64,000 nt of DNA from Aureobasidium sp. EXF-3400 (lineage: Eukaryota; Ascomycota; Dothideomycetes; Dothideales; Saccotheciaceae): NCBI GenBank assembly GCA_024195585.1, contig SWBL01000197.1:1-64000 (forward strand). The letters are read 5' to 3'. A program made the translations under genes and the position numbers. Below are positions 33,246 through 45,639 of this stretch, piece after piece. The notes under the pieces are model-generated. The model ran no database searches, was not told where the DNA came from, and saw only the letters and a list, made by a program, of their open reading frames with translations. Numbering within the stretch: the first letter of the stretch is position 1; the number at the start of each line of letters is the position of its first letter.

Positions 33246-34689
33246 CTATAGTTTCGACTTTGCTGGACCTGATTGAGGCTGGCTGAGAGCCTGCACGAAC
33301 CCATCAGACATCTGATCTCTCTTCTCGCGTGGAGTCGCTGCCCGGAGACCCTCAATCTGTATGTACTCATCTTTCCATCGCTTCAATTCCTGCAAGAGCC
33401 ATCCGCTGCATTGAGCCGCTGTCTCCTCCACTCGCTCCATAGGCATCAGATGCGATCCTCCTTGCATCGTAAACTCCTTGACTCTATCCTTGGCCACGCC
33501 TCCACTGCCGCCCACGCCAACTCCTGTAAACCCCAGCTTGTCTGCTATGTACTCAGGTGTCGACAGGTCAGATCCTGTGCCGAAAATGTACAAGACTGAA
33601 GGCCGTAAGTACGGCAGGAGCTTGAAGATATGAAAACTCTCGGCTCGGTAGAAGGGTGTAACAGGCGGCAGTACAGTATCGACATCCGGATGTGTCAATG
33701 GATTGGGCGCTGTGCCCGGAGCAGGATTCAGCGGTGTCACGAAGTTGCCTCGCATGAATGTCATGACCTCTTGATGTTTTGTGGTCTTCAGTGTGACCGG
33801 TACCTCAGTCTTGCTGTCGGGTGAGATTGTGCTACCAGATACGTCTGCACCTATCGCCGGCGGTGTCGTTGATACTGCGACTTCTGGGTACAATTTGGTC
33901 GGTAGGTCGCGTAGAGCATGGTCCATCCAGCGGTCTAGCACACGTTTATCCCAGGACTTGAACATCGGTGACTTGTCGAATGCTTTTCGTGCTGCTGCAC
34001 GGCTTGGCCACTTGTCTCTTCTCTTTGCAGACATTCGGCCTAGGTTGTAAGCTCCCAGATGAGTCTTGCGAATGACCACAGGATCAATCAGTACCAATGT
34101 GCTCAGCAGACGAGGGTGCATCAAGGATAGAGAGATCAGATGTGCTCCTCCCATGCTATGTCCCACGCCAACTAATGGCTGTGGCATCTGGTCACGGAAG
34201 TGATTGATCATCAAGAACAGGTCTCGAGGATGGTCGAACCATGATGCTAAAGGAATCCAGGGGTTAGCCTCAACTTCTTATGAGAGTTGCATCAAACTCA
34301 CGATCGTTTCCCAATTTGTTCTCATTGAGCACGCTCGATTGTCCTTGATGTGCTACATCTGCAATCCAGATGCTACGGATCTTGATACCACTGGCTTTCA
34401 GCTTCGCATACATCTCGTCCCACATGGGTTCGTACAGCTCCTGTAGTGAAGGGTCAATAACCTCTCTACATCTCTACAAAGATGACTCAATTACCTTTGG
34501 AAATCCATTAGCATGTGCTCCGATGATGGTAACATCTCCTTTTTGCGGTGACAAGTTGTCCAGCGGGGTGTATTGCTTGATAGCAAGGTGAAGCGTGTCT
34601 TCCTGACCATCTGCGGTTGCCAGCGGATACTCTCTGATGTACGAGCATGGAAGCGTGTGCTCGTTCACTCTGAATACTGAGACCGACAT
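33246..34689 (-). CDS. alpha/beta hydrolase with peroxisomal C-terminal SKL
   Basis: Three exons (34689-34495, 34440-34302, 34246-33246; introns 54 and 55 nt) give 444 residues. Alpha/beta-hydrolase fold: oxyanion-side motif IIGAHANGFPKE, nucleophile elbow GVGHSMGG with Ser at about 142, and GGSHLMPMERV with the catalytic His at about 377. The protein ends in Ala-Lys-SKL, a canonical type-1 peroxisomal targeting signal, so a peroxisomal lipase, esterase or acyl-CoA thioesterase role is likely. Related fungal proteins (Lpx1-like and MpaH-like) are peroxisomal, and some serve secondary-metabolite pathways. No biosynthetic genes flank this one, so I favour general lipid or acyl-thioester turnover; the substrate is unknown. 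Confidence 0.92.
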
Positions 34690-35105
34690 GTTTGGACGAT
34701 CTTGATTGTACACACACAGGAAAGAGGTTCGACTTAATGATCGAGTCGTCGAAGGCTTGACCGAGGTACCCCAGGTTTACCGAGGCGTCGGTTGAGGCTC
34801 CTTCTCAATGTCACCCTGGCCTGAACGGGCACACATATTTCCAAAACATTTAACTTGTCGGATCATACAGATCGGTGCGATCTCGGTGATGTCTGGTAGC
34901 AGCTAACGAACACACGATTCTGAACACTGTCAAACAGGATGTAGCTATCAGATACTCGTTGTTCCTCAGGTAGGTACGCTTTGACTTTTTGCGAGACGCG
35001 TCGATGGAACACGTCTTTTCGATCGCGTTCTTGAATATATCTAGTGTTTTCTGAATCTCCTCATCCGATTGTCCAGACGTCAACTGGTGAGATAGAGAGA
35101 TAGAT
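34690..35105. promoter_or_regulatory. divergent promoter, hydrolase / unknown gene
   Basis: 416 bases between divergent start codons. No site could be assigned. Confidence 0.45.
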
Positions 35106-36377
35106 ATGCAGTATCCTGGTCCACGCATGGAGGCGAATAATGCTTCAACCCAAGGGGTCAAACGCGGTCATACGGACAAGCATCCCCAAGTCCCAAACAA
35201 GACCGCGCGAATGTCGACAACCACCAATGGAAACAGCATAAGACCGGACAATCAGGCCAATGAAAATGTTCAGCCAGAGAGGGATAACCTAGGACGACGT
35301 CTTCCACCGTCTCAGGCTCTTCCACCAGGGGTACCAACAATCCACGGTCCAGATTATGGCAGAACACAAACCAATAGACAATCTCTGGTACCTCCTCCTA
35401 ACAGCAACAGCTCGGGACAGCCTCCTCTCAACAATACTTCGGGGCAGTTTGCTGCCCAAGCGGGACCTCCATCCCCACAGCCTGCCCCTTTGCCTCCGGG
35501 GATGCATGATGTTCGCCGGATCACATACGTTTCCCAGAGTATAGCGAGGTTGGACAACACAAAGGCGCTCGAGATTCTTGCAACTGCCGCAATGTATCAT
35601 TCCGATGTCCTTGCACGTATTGAGCATGCATTATCTGAACAGAAGGTAATCGAGCTTCAGAAAGGACTTGTGCTGTTTGGGCACATGACAACTGTAAGCA
35701 GCGATGATGCGACGAGGATGGCTTCACCAGCCCGTGTCAACCAGTATCCGCAGCCATAGTTTTCTCAAGCGCAACAGCCTCCACTGCAAGAATGCCCACC
35801 GCAACATATTCCACCGTATGGCCGCCAGCCCGGATCTGATACACGTCCATACAAGAGGAACGGGGATAGCGGGAGCGAAGAGAGTAACGAGGATGAAGAG
35901 AGCGATGATGAGTTGGAGACAGAAGCCTTGAGCTTCGAAGCCAGAACGCGTCGTGTGGATCACATCCTCCATACCAAATACGCGCATCTTCGGGACTCAC
36001 AGCAAGCACACATCACCTGGAATGCCGCATACAGCATCACTCGACAAATTCAGAAGATCGCCGAAACAGTTCGACCCAATAGCCCATACATGACGAAAGA
36101 CCGGGCCATGTACGCATTTTACGACATTGGTATGCTAGTTATTGAGGCAGATGGCTATCTGGGAAGCAAAGTGAAGGATCACTTTGGATTTGATCCCGTG
36201 CTCGCTGAGGCCTTACAATCACTGTACGACGGCATGACCGAGATAGACAGAGAACGTATCAGCCATGGTCATTTGGATAATCTTGAGCGACTAGACAAGC
36301 GCCGCGATATTTGCTTTGAAGGATTTGACGAAATCGTAAAGCAATTCAGAGAAGCCTGTCCTCCAAGGCAAGGCTAG
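35106..36377 (+). CDS. unknown protein; intron with in-frame stop at its acceptor
   Basis: Modelled as 35106-35693 joined to 35760-36377, 401 residues. The 66-nt intron has a GTAAGC donor and a CATAG acceptor, is phase 0 and a multiple of three, and its only in-frame stop is the TAG of the acceptor itself, so the frame is otherwise open across the whole 1.27 kb. The first part is disordered and rich in Pro, Gln and Asn. After the intron come a Pro/Gln stretch, an acidic run (GSEESNEDEESDDELE), then about 150 helical residues (TRRVDHILHTKYAHLRD, RQIQKIAETVRPNSPY, DHFGFDPVLAEALQSLYDGM). I do not recognise a domain. An unspliced transcript would make a 217-residue form. Confidence 0.7.
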
Positions 36378-38618
36378 GGAAGCACGAGAAGAAGTGAGAT
36401 CGCCAGTAATGACCTGACTAGCTGATATCGGACTGAGGTGTATTGACAACCGATGCATACTCTTTGTGCAAAGGCCCATCTCACATGCGACTACCGAGAT
36501 ACATGTCTGGTTGGACGACAGAGCTATCTTCGCCAAAGGCTGCTATGTCGACTCTATCTTGACCCAGCTCTACCTCTGCACATCGCGTTTGGCGCCCTAC
36601 CGTATCACGGAGGAAGACATAGAGATCATAGCGAACGACACATGAGTGCTCTACCAATCCTGAATGACTTCAGCCATCTTTGGAGCGCCCTCTACAGCGT
36701 CGTCACCAATGGTCCCTAGTGACCCTGGACTTCGTTCTTGTGATTCGTCGACTTGTCGTATGCACGTTGTCTTCAACCCCTGATAGTAGAAGGACCAGAC
36801 TCATCGGCCCCAGCATCATCCGAGTGTGACTTCCCAATTTGAAACCGAAGGCATCCATGTCGCTCATCACCATGTCTCAACGTTCCTTCCAAGATTCGCA
36901 TACCGCCCTTGACAGTATCACTTCCTTCTTCCGACGATCCCTGTTCCTGGTCATCCATCCGACCACGCACGTCATACCAACGTAGGTGTTCCCGAATTCA
37001 ACTCCCGCGTAATGAGCCCAAGAACGACTCCAAGATATGAGTGACATTTGGCACACATGTCATCGGTGGAGAAAGGATGTTGTCGACGTTCAAGAAAACT
37101 GACCCGTACTGGACCGATGGCTGGGGAAAAAAGGGCATGCTCGATGCAGCACGGTATCAACTCACAGACAGCCGTGCCCACCACTAAACTACACCGTCAG
37201 AACAGCTCTGACTCCCGTGTGTGTGGAAAATCTAGATCGTTCTGCTCATGTGCTGTCTCCAATTTGTTTTGGGCGATTATTGTTTCGAACCTTCGTGAGT
37301 CAAGGATATGGTTTGCTCTAGCACGCGGCATCAGCCCGCTGTCACGGATGTCAGAGCAGTGCATGCGAGAAGCCGACTACTGTTTGACTGAAATGTGGAT
37401 GAAGCGTTCTAGGCCAATAAAAAGTTTGGAAGTGGTTGCAAAAGAGTTTGACCTGTGGACAGCAGATGAGAACGTTGGTGCCGCTGTCAATGCCACGAGG
37501 TTGAGAAACCAGCGTGTCAGTGTCTATAGAGGTACGCTTGTTGAGTCAACTCGACGCGGGAATTCTTTGGGCTTATTACCCGTTATCATAATAGGAAGAT
37601 GGCGGTATATCAGGAAGATGTTTGGCTCTGTTGGCATTCAACAATGGATCGTGCAGAGTCAGGTAAGCAGGTTCATTGCACGACAATCTTGAAATGACCA
37701 TCGACACAACTCCTCGGCAGTCACACCCTTCGAGGGATGCATGCGCTGTGTGCTTTTCGTGCTTCACAGGAGACTTGAGCTTCGGAAGTCGTCCGAGTAG
37801 TGTAGCATCCTAATCAGCGATTCAGCCTCTCCTTCTCCTTCTCCACCAACGCCTTGTCTGGTAGTGGAGCTTTCGCGTCACACACCCAAAGAAGGGTAGT
37901 GCGCAGTCGCTGTTCCATGGCCGTGGAGAGAAGACCGCAATGACGAGGTTTGCTTGCACAATATAACCATCTCTCTACATGCGACACCATTCGCGAGCGC
38001 AATCCTTTGTGCAGCTGTCATATGCATATAAAAAAGTAGGCAACTTATTTAGCGAGTGCGAGATGCAGGAGAGACCTATTAGCTAAACGTCCACGGAAGA
38101 TTTCCATTCCGGTGGGAATTGACCAAATCTGAACGGACGCAGATAGTTACCTGTCCATCGGGTTGTGAGCTTACCAATCGTCTTTCCTGTTGAGAAAAGG
38201 ACGAGCACGCCGGTGAGGTAGATGTACTTAGTGTGCAGGCATAAAGAGCCGCCGGGGAATTTTTCCCAAGGCTACTGCAGGGACTTCCATTTGACAGGTC
38301 TCAGCGAGCTCCAATCGAAAAGCAACAAGTTTATTGCTGCACGCAAGGTGGCCGTTTTTCGCTACTTTATTGAAGCTTGCAGCAGCTCGTGGCTGCCCAG
38401 GCTGTCCTTTTGCTGGGCTTTGAATTCGGGGATGATGAGCCGGCGCTAGTCGTTAGCGCCAGAGAAGCTCAACTCACTTCATGCTGCAAACAATAACATC
38501 TCGCATCGGAAACGCTGATCAAGGATTCTGGTCGACGACGCGTGGAAGGAAAAGAATTGACATGTAGCGCATGAGATACGCAAGCTGCGACGAAAAGCAG
38601 TAGTGACAAGCAATAATC
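36378..38618. other. long gene-poor interval
   Basis: 2.24 kb with no recognised gene. The longest frame (37057-37692, plus, about 210 codons from ATG) has an unremarkable Arg/Ser/Cys-rich composition and no domain; I do not call it. No terminal repeats or transposase fragments were seen by eye, but a decayed element cannot be excluded. Confidence 0.5.
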
Positions 38619-39478
38619 ATGTCGACCAGACCGGCGCCAGTGGCGCGCAAGTCGAACAAGTCGGAATACATTGAGACGGTAAGTGCGAGCCGCATCTTTC
38701 CCATCGAGAACACGTAGTATGGATGGGAATGTTCTCCCTCTGAAAGTGTTGATGGCATTCATTACTGGACAAGTTGCTTTTTTCGTGACAGTGGACTAAG
38801 TATGGCATTCAGGATACTGGAAACAAAATCTCTCGCAAGGCCAAAATCGAAGGCAAACCAAACATCATGCTGGGCGGCAGGACCGTAATCATGGCAGATG
38901 TTTACATGCGAGGCGACCTGCATCGTTTCTCGAGCTCTGGCGACGGTGGAGCAGCCCAGCCTACCACAGCCATCAGCATTGGACGGTGGGCCTCTCCATT
39001 CCAATCGCTCAGATTGACCCAGCTGACAGCGAGACAAGATACACAGTAGTTGCTACTGGCTGTACATTGAAGCCACCGTCAAGGATCAGCCGCGGCCAAA
39101 TGGCCTACTATCCCATGCGCATCGGCGACAATGTCTTCATTGGTAAGAGAGCGCCTTCTCGTTATGGCAAGAGCACACATCAGCTAATCAATGCAAGGCC
39201 CCAACTGCCACATCTCGGCCATCGCGATCAGTTCACATGTTTATATTGGCGCCAATGCAGTACTCGGCCCCTTTTGCATTATCAAAGACAACTGCAAGAT
39301 CCTTCCCAACACGGTGGTGCCTCCCAACATGGTGGTCCCGGTGGGCAGCATCGTCGGCGGTAAGCCCGGCAGGATTATCGGAGAGGTCGGTGAGGGATGG
39401 GGTGTGGGAGGTGGAGCTTCCGGCGAGAGTTGGGTCGAGGGAGGTGAACTACGAGATCTGGTCAGAAGCATCAGGTGA
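38619..39478 (+). CDS. DCTN5: dynactin subunit p25
   Basis: Pointed-end-complex subunit of dynactin, involved in dynein cargo binding (in filamentous fungi, early endosomes). Four exons (38619-38678, 38813-38985, 39039-39142, 39198-39478) give 205 residues with all phases consistent. Sequence: MSTRPAPVARKSNKSEYIET, then DTGNKISRKAKI, ILGGRTVI-like MLGGRTVIMADVYMRGDL, PPSRISRGQMAYYPMRIGDN, and hexapeptide-repeat turns (NCHISAIAISSHVYIGANAV, VVPPNMVVPVGSIVGG) that form a left-handed beta-helix. A short Gly-rich insertion (GEVGEGWGVGGGASGES) precedes the C-terminal LRDLVRSIR. Introns are 134, 53 and 55 nt; the first is long. Confidence 0.93.
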
Positions 39479-39783
39479 GAAAACTTGATAAATTCCATTT
39501 CGGCATTCCGAATGAGATCGACCTGATATGTCGAAAATCAAAATAACAAGCATATGACTAGTAAGATGTTTCCGAGATATCCTGAAATGCTCCCAGATGA
39601 AAACCAAAGTTCCGGTACCCTCGGTGCAATGCCTTGATTTGTGCCCGAAATCATGCCTCCAGCACTTTACCAATCTGTCCTCCAAGATCATGCAATTCGT
39701 GTTCCCAATGATCGCTGCTCGTAATTCATCAAGTCATGCCTGACGGTTTTTTAATGTCAAGGCTTCTCCAAAGCGCCCCACTC
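39479..39783. other. interval between convergent genes
   Basis: 305 bases between the 3' end of dynactin p25 and the 3' end of the SET-domain gene. Nothing recognised. Confidence 0.5.
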
Positions 39784-41407
39784 TCAAGCTTCGTCCAAGT
39801 GGTCAGTTTGAAGGGCAGCGGCGCAGATTGGGCTGTCAATGCCATAGCCGCGTAGCAGAATGTCAAAGCCGGATGTCTGGAGAGCGCCAGCTTCTCCAGG
39901 GCGATCAATCAGCATGCAACATCTGGCTGCGCCAAAACAACTAAAATTGTATTAGCGGGTGAAGTTAAAGGTTTTTCTTTTGATCGGAAATGCCTCCGTG
40001 ACGGGAACGGGAAAGGGTGAAGGGAAGAGATCGACGGTACAGATGGTACAGAAAAAGAAGGTGCAATATAAGCAATACGAGGGGAGGTTAGAGAATTCGT
40101 ACGACTTACACATCAGCCAGATCTGGACCCAGCAAGCCTTCGTCGCTCATGAGAGTAGCCAGGTCGAGCAGATCTCCAACCGTCTGTTTGATTTGAGCGA
40201 CCGACAGGTCTGCAGAGCTTTGTAGCATCTGCATCTTGACCCCTTCGACCTTGTCCGTCAACATCTTGATATCCCGGCGGCGAGACTCGTCGTGGCCGTC
40301 GGCGCAAGCAACGCATGTGCAGGTAAACCCCCACATACTCAGCTGAGCACGTCGCTGGGAACGCAGCTTGCCCGCGCCGTTGATGTAGGCAGTGCACAGC
40401 TCATCTCCAGCGGCAATGGGCTTGACAGCCTGCACAGTGATACATCCGGTGCTGCTGTTGTAAGCAGTATAGACGTTTGGAACGCATGAGTGGTTGAGAC
40501 GTGAGGCAATCAGACCAACGCCAGCAGAATCAAGAGCGATGCCGTCGTCGAGCATGTAAGAGTTGGTACGCCAGATGTTGACGACACGGGCAGCAAGTGA
40601 CTCGGTCATCTCGCAGTCCTCTGTGTCGTTGTATGAGGTATCCACATCGATCTCCAGATCCGAGTCAGTGATTGTTGCTTGAAGAACTTCTGCCAAATCG
40701 TCGACATTGCAGACTGGCGAATCAACTCTGAGCAGTTGATCCGGTAGGTTGGATGTTGTAGGTTCAGGTTCCGACAGCTCAAGCTTGCATGGCTCCTTAA
40801 GGGTTGGATCGTCGCTGCCGCCGGCCGGATTGGGAAGCTTGCAGCTGTTTTGAGTATCAGAACCGCTGGCAAGAGACTGCACGTCAGGAGCACCACCGCG
40901 ACGATCAATTCCTTCAGTCGGGAATCCGTATTCGTAAGATGGAGGGTGAGAGTGCCCCATGTCTGGCAACTTGGTTGTGCCATCTTCAGCCACCGACGTT
41001 TCGGCAACTCGAGTTTGTGTCTTTGCAGTGCACGTGGTATAGGAACTCAAGTCCAGATATGCCGCACGCTGCTCCGGCTTCAACTGCATGAAGCTCTCAA
41101 TGATAGCTGCATTCATCGTGTCTTGCTTGGGTAGAATGAATAGTGGAGCTTCTTGGATGAGGCGTTCGCCGGCTTCGATGTCGCGAGTCGCGAAAAGGCC
41201 GAGACCTTTGGGACCAGCGCTACGAGATTCGAAAGCAGGCATCTCGGCGTCTTGAGTGTCGTCGTCCATAGAGTGACGCTCTTGCCGACGTTGTCTCTTG
41301 AGTTGCTCCTTCTTGCCGCCGCGACGCTTCTTTTTCTTTTCGGTCTGCACGACGCTCAGTTGTGGAAAGAGCAGATCAGTGGCTGACTGAACAGTGAAGT
41401 CGTTCAT
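39784..41407 (-). CDS. SET-domain protein (SMYD/SET5-like)
   Basis: Predicted protein-lysine methyltransferase. Two exons (41407-40110, 39940-39784) give 484 residues. The last exon is easy to miss: the frame seems to end at a TAA inside the donor GTGTAAGT, but GTAAGT to TTTTAG (with CTAAT branch) splices to 51 more codons with a TPR-like look (ARCCMLIDRPGEAGALQ). SET elements: GPKGLGLFATRDIEAGERL at about residues 63-85, RLNHSCVPNVYTAYN near 300, AGDELCTAYI, and a post-SET Cys motif TCTCVAC near 360. About 200 residues of Ser/Asp/Pro-rich sequence split the SET domain. A lysine-rich N-terminal stretch (KKKKRRGGKKEQLKRQRR) could be a nuclear signal. The substrate is unknown. Confidence 0.88.
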
Positions 41408-44400
41408 TTCTGTCGATCCGGGATGATATGACAGGTGATAGGATGGTTGGAAGGAAAGAAGGGATGAGAGGACAAACCACTGATAGATGCGGCAGGTTCT
41501 GTTTGCTTGTGTGACCACAAACGCAGAGCTTTGTGGCGATACTCGATATTTGTGTGAAAGATGTGGGTACACCTACCGTCCATGAGACATACCTGTAGAG
41601 GTCGTTGTCTCTTGTGTGAAACTCGTGAACAAAATCACTTGAGTAATGACAGGTGTGACGGTGGGACGCTCGAAGTAGCAACACATTCATGTACGCAAGA
41701 GGCCGTGTCTCTCACAAACCCAATACTAGAAGGGTCCTTATGGTATCCATTCCGAAGGCATCCCAGGTCTTTCAGCGTAACGTCTACAAAGGATGGCCAT
41801 TTATTTCTGCAATTGCAGCAAGAACAGGGTCACCCTAGCGTCATCGACTTGAGAATCAAATACCCTCAAAATCACTGTATTTCGCTGCAGAATTGCCGTG
41901 CGCAAATATCGGTCTCATTTGATAGCCGATTGTTCATTTGGGATATTGTTGTATAGTCTCGCTTTCGTGATTGAAGGAGTGGCGTCCTGGATTCGTGGCG
42001 TTCGAGAAATCCTTCCTACCATTGCGAGTGGCATTATGGTACGCTACAACCCGCGTGCTGGAACCAGTGTCATTAGAGAATGTTCGTTTACGTCCTCGAA
42101 GTTGTCTCATTTCGAGTAGCTTGTCGACATGATCAAATGAGAATATATGATTGAGCGGCTATCCAAATCCTTCTGTCGCCCTGACCAGCATGAATCAGCG
42201 CTCGTCGGCAAAGATCCTATGTTGTCCAAAGTCCAGCGCCAAAGCTCGGAATCGATCTAATTCTGACCCAGATGGCAATATATCTGGCAAGTTGATCTCG
42301 CACAGAGCAGGCGCAGTCGTGTTGTTGTCCCGAGTCTTATCATGTTCGTGTCAGAGCAAAATGATAGCCTGCAAGATTAGCAGCGGGACCAGAGAGCACA
42401 TCGACACGCAGGAGCACACAGACGGCCTTTGCTTGATGCAGTTCGAAATGTCAGCCTCACCGCCACGAGTCCAAAGATCCTTCTACGCATTCTAGTAACG
42501 AGTCAGTCACACCACAGACCAATGGCCTGACTATGTTGAAGCTGGATAATACGCCGACAGCGTTCGTTTGCAACGTGTATCTTTCTGAGAGCTCAAGCTG
42601 GGTCCCGTCTGGCAGATACGAACACCTGCAGGTGGTGTGAGAGTCACCAAGGTGCTTTGTCGGTGTTCAAATCAACCCTCAGCTTGTCAGCATATGCAGG
42701 CACTGAAGCTACAGGCCGATGGTGGCTTGATTATGTGCCACGCACCAACGGCCAAGAAGCAGATCCAAAGATCTAGCGACGTTCCATAGAACTTGTGTCA
42801 TCGGACGGCGTCCTAATCATAAGATTGACGTTGCATGGAGGGGGGTTTCCTTCCAGCGGCTCCCCGCACAACAAGGACCCTTGCCATGTTTCGTATGCAT
42901 TGCAATCTTTGCCCCTTAAGTCGGAGCACGATCAAAAGCAGTAAGATCATCTTTCATTTGATCGCGAATCGTCGCACCGTCGGCCCAGGCACATGAGAAA
43001 AACAGCTGAAGATTGGATTCTGCTCTGAAAACGCCGCTGGCTGTTTGGACACCAGATAGCGGTGCTGGTCTCGGAAGCTAAAGTGGCGTCCGCACGCACG
43101 CAGTTCGGACCAAGACACAACCGTCCGGGTGAGGCCGCTTCCGCCGCGTAAAACGGTTCGCGATCTTGAGGAGCATAGGATCTGAACAAAGATCGCGCCC
43201 AAATATGAGACCGTAGTCAATTTGCTAGTCAGATCTGTTGACAACAAGAATTTCCGACTGGCTGAAAGTTAAGTGAAGAAGGCCAACTAGGACCGCTTCG
43301 GCATATCGTGTTGACGATCTTGGCTAGAGAAACCGTGTTCCGTATCTTGTCTTGGTTGTCCAAAACTTGACAGACACACCCTTACAGACGTCATGAGTAA
43401 CGAGAAGCATCCAGGGAAACGAACACCGAGTGAGACAGTTGCATTCGCTAACTGTGATGAATCAATATATCCACACTCGCTTGCTGAAGCATAGCGAGCG
43501 TAACCTCACATATCATGAAGAGGTGATTTCTTCTAAATCAAGCAGTCGCACTCCATATAACTGAGTTCAAAATCAGAGATAGCGTGCGATCCGAGCGAGG
43601 AGAACAGACAGGATCTCAGGCACGCTTTTGATCGGGCTGTGAATCGGGAGGCGAACCTGCATGAAGACTTTGGGAGATTGATTTTAAGAAGATCCCTTTC
43701 CTAGCGCATGGTCAGAAAAAAGCCGGTTGGACCGTCCATGGAGAGGCTTGGAAGAACGAATCACCGATGCATCGTGTGTCTTTCGGTATTAGGGTCCTGT
43801 CGGTACTTCAGCGTTATAGGTCAATGACAGGCACACGCAGAAATCCCTCGGGCTGGCGCGTCCTTTTGGAGATTGCTTTGCTGTTTATCAATCGCGATCT
43901 GACACTTTATTTAAACCCAATCAGTGGGATTCGATGGCCTAACCTTGAAGGTTTACGACGGTCCATGATGGCGCAGAGCCAGGGTCTTCTACGCACTGAT
44001 GCAGCCGTCGAGTCGTGCAAGCCACAAAAGGCAGAGCGAGGCGAAAGCAAGCGACCGAAGCTCCTAACACGTGCGCGCTTCTCTCAAAGCAGTATGACAC
44101 GCCCTCGAAGCCGAAAACCCATCCCTTATCCCCGCCTTGCGAGCTGTAAGATTATCTTCGCGACCGTCACGGCGTCGCTTGGCTGAGCCATCCGAGCTTG
44201 TGGTCTGGTAAGCAGACTGGGAGAGACTAGTAGAATAGGGAGCTGCAGCGAAGCGCAGCTGGGCGCAAACGCACGGAGCTATCTGAGACAGCTGCTGCGC
44301 TGTGGGATTCGGTGACTGGTCGCGGTGACGTCTCCTGCACCGACAGTTGGGATGCTGTGTGCATGTAATATATCATCATTCATTGTGTGCTAGCGTGCTG

Positions 44401-45639
44401 TTGCATGTGCGGGCAACAAGATGAGGCTTTGCCGAATTGTGGACTTGGGTTGCGAGCCGGGGCGTGCTGCAGAAGTACAAAGCCGAGTACGGCGAGTGTG
44501 AGGCTGTGATTCGCTGAGGGCTGAAGGAGGGGGGATCTGGCAGCAGATGCAAACTGAGATTGGAACCCGATTCCAAACCAGAGATTCGATCGACTCCACG
44601 GGACTTTCGCGAGTGAGTCCGAGTGACGGCCGCTAATCGATGCGGACTTGAGAGCATCACGATCTAAGACAGCTAAAGTTTAGGGCCTGCAGCCGCCTGT
44701 ACGCACGCACGCAGCGAGTCCGGGCATTGGCTGTCGCGCTCGCCGCTCATCAGAGGCCTCCAACGAGGCTTGTCGCCGTGGTGCCATATTGGTGGACAGG
44801 AGACTCGAAGTCTGAAGGCGGACTGGCCGACGGCAGTCTGTAGCTGACGATGCGGGCGGCACACCAGATCACGCATCTCAAGCAAGGACGATAGGGTTTG
44901 AGATCGATTCGTTGGAGGAACGTGATGTGCATGCTGTGTGGCAGGAAGCGAACGGAAGCACGCAGCGTCTGCAACCGCAAGTCTCAACGGCATGGACCAT
45001 GTCATGGCTATTCGAATGTCTCGCTCTGGCGGTGGAAGGTTATGCGTTACCTATTCCTATCGAATAGCAGGCCCACCGGTGGCGGCAAAACCCTGACAAG
45101 CAAGAAGACACGAGAGCGGATGTGCCAGTGGTGGCGGCCATCCCTGTCACTTTATGCCTATGTGATCGTCGCAGACCGTGCACGCCCGTCAAGTGGTGCT
45201 AACTCAACTCAACTCGATGGTCGCTCGCATGAGTGTCAGGCACGTCTTAAGTCTCTTTTCCGACCAAACCAACGGCCTCGTCGAGTCCTCCCTCTTTCGC
45301 CCACAAACGTAGACTCGTGCCGTAGTAAAACTCAACCCTGCACCTACCTACCTACCTGTACATCACAACCACCCGGGCTCCTTCCGCACCTTTGACGCCT
45401 GCTCATCGATCGCTCTTGCCGCACCACATCCGCCGTCCATTTCTTCGACTGACTGCAACTACCACATCTGGAACTCGCGCACGGAATTCTTTGCTGAACG
45501 TATGGAATTGGCTCCCTCCGACATCAAAACTTGATCAGACGCACACCAAAGGAATGAAAATCGCCATCTGAACAGTCTACCACCACCACTCACCCGCCCG
45601 GCCTGCAACACCTCATCTCCGTCGTCCCCGCCACCAAAA
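41408..45639. promoter_or_regulatory. 4.2-kb non-coding region upstream of the GATA factor
   Basis: The longest gene-free stretch in the window. Frames of up to 165 codons (for example 43767-44186 and 44898-45395, plus) have no recognisable domain and I do not call them. A TATA-like TTATTTAAA lies near 43910. Small tandem runs occur: CGCA units near 44700 and CCTA units at 45343-45357. The last about 350 bases before the GATA-factor start are pyrimidine- and CA-rich, typical of a fungal 5' leader. The length suggests a large regulatory region and/or a long 5' UTR for the downstream developmental regulator. Confidence 0.5.

Noticed and set aside
35757..35759. Nonsense mutation or stop-codon readthrough in the 35.1-kb gene
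   Set aside because: A GT-AG intron in phase 0 removes this TAG exactly, which is the simpler reading; retained as an alternative in the finding.
37057..37692. About 210-codon open frame in the gene-poor 36.4-38.6 kb interval
   Set aside because: No domain, odd Arg/Cys/Ser composition, no splice partner and no family resemblance; kept as unannotated.
30512..41407. Secondary-metabolite cluster (regulator, hydrolase and SET protein together)
   Set aside because: There is no polyketide synthase, non-ribosomal synthetase, terpene cyclase or P450; the neighbours include dynactin p25. The grouping looks incidental.
43767..44186. 139-codon open frame upstream of the GATA factor
   Set aside because: No domain and basic, low-information composition; insufficient to call a gene.
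44898..45395. 165-codon open frame upstream of the GATA factor
   Set aside because: Overlaps the presumed leader of the GATA-factor gene; no domain.
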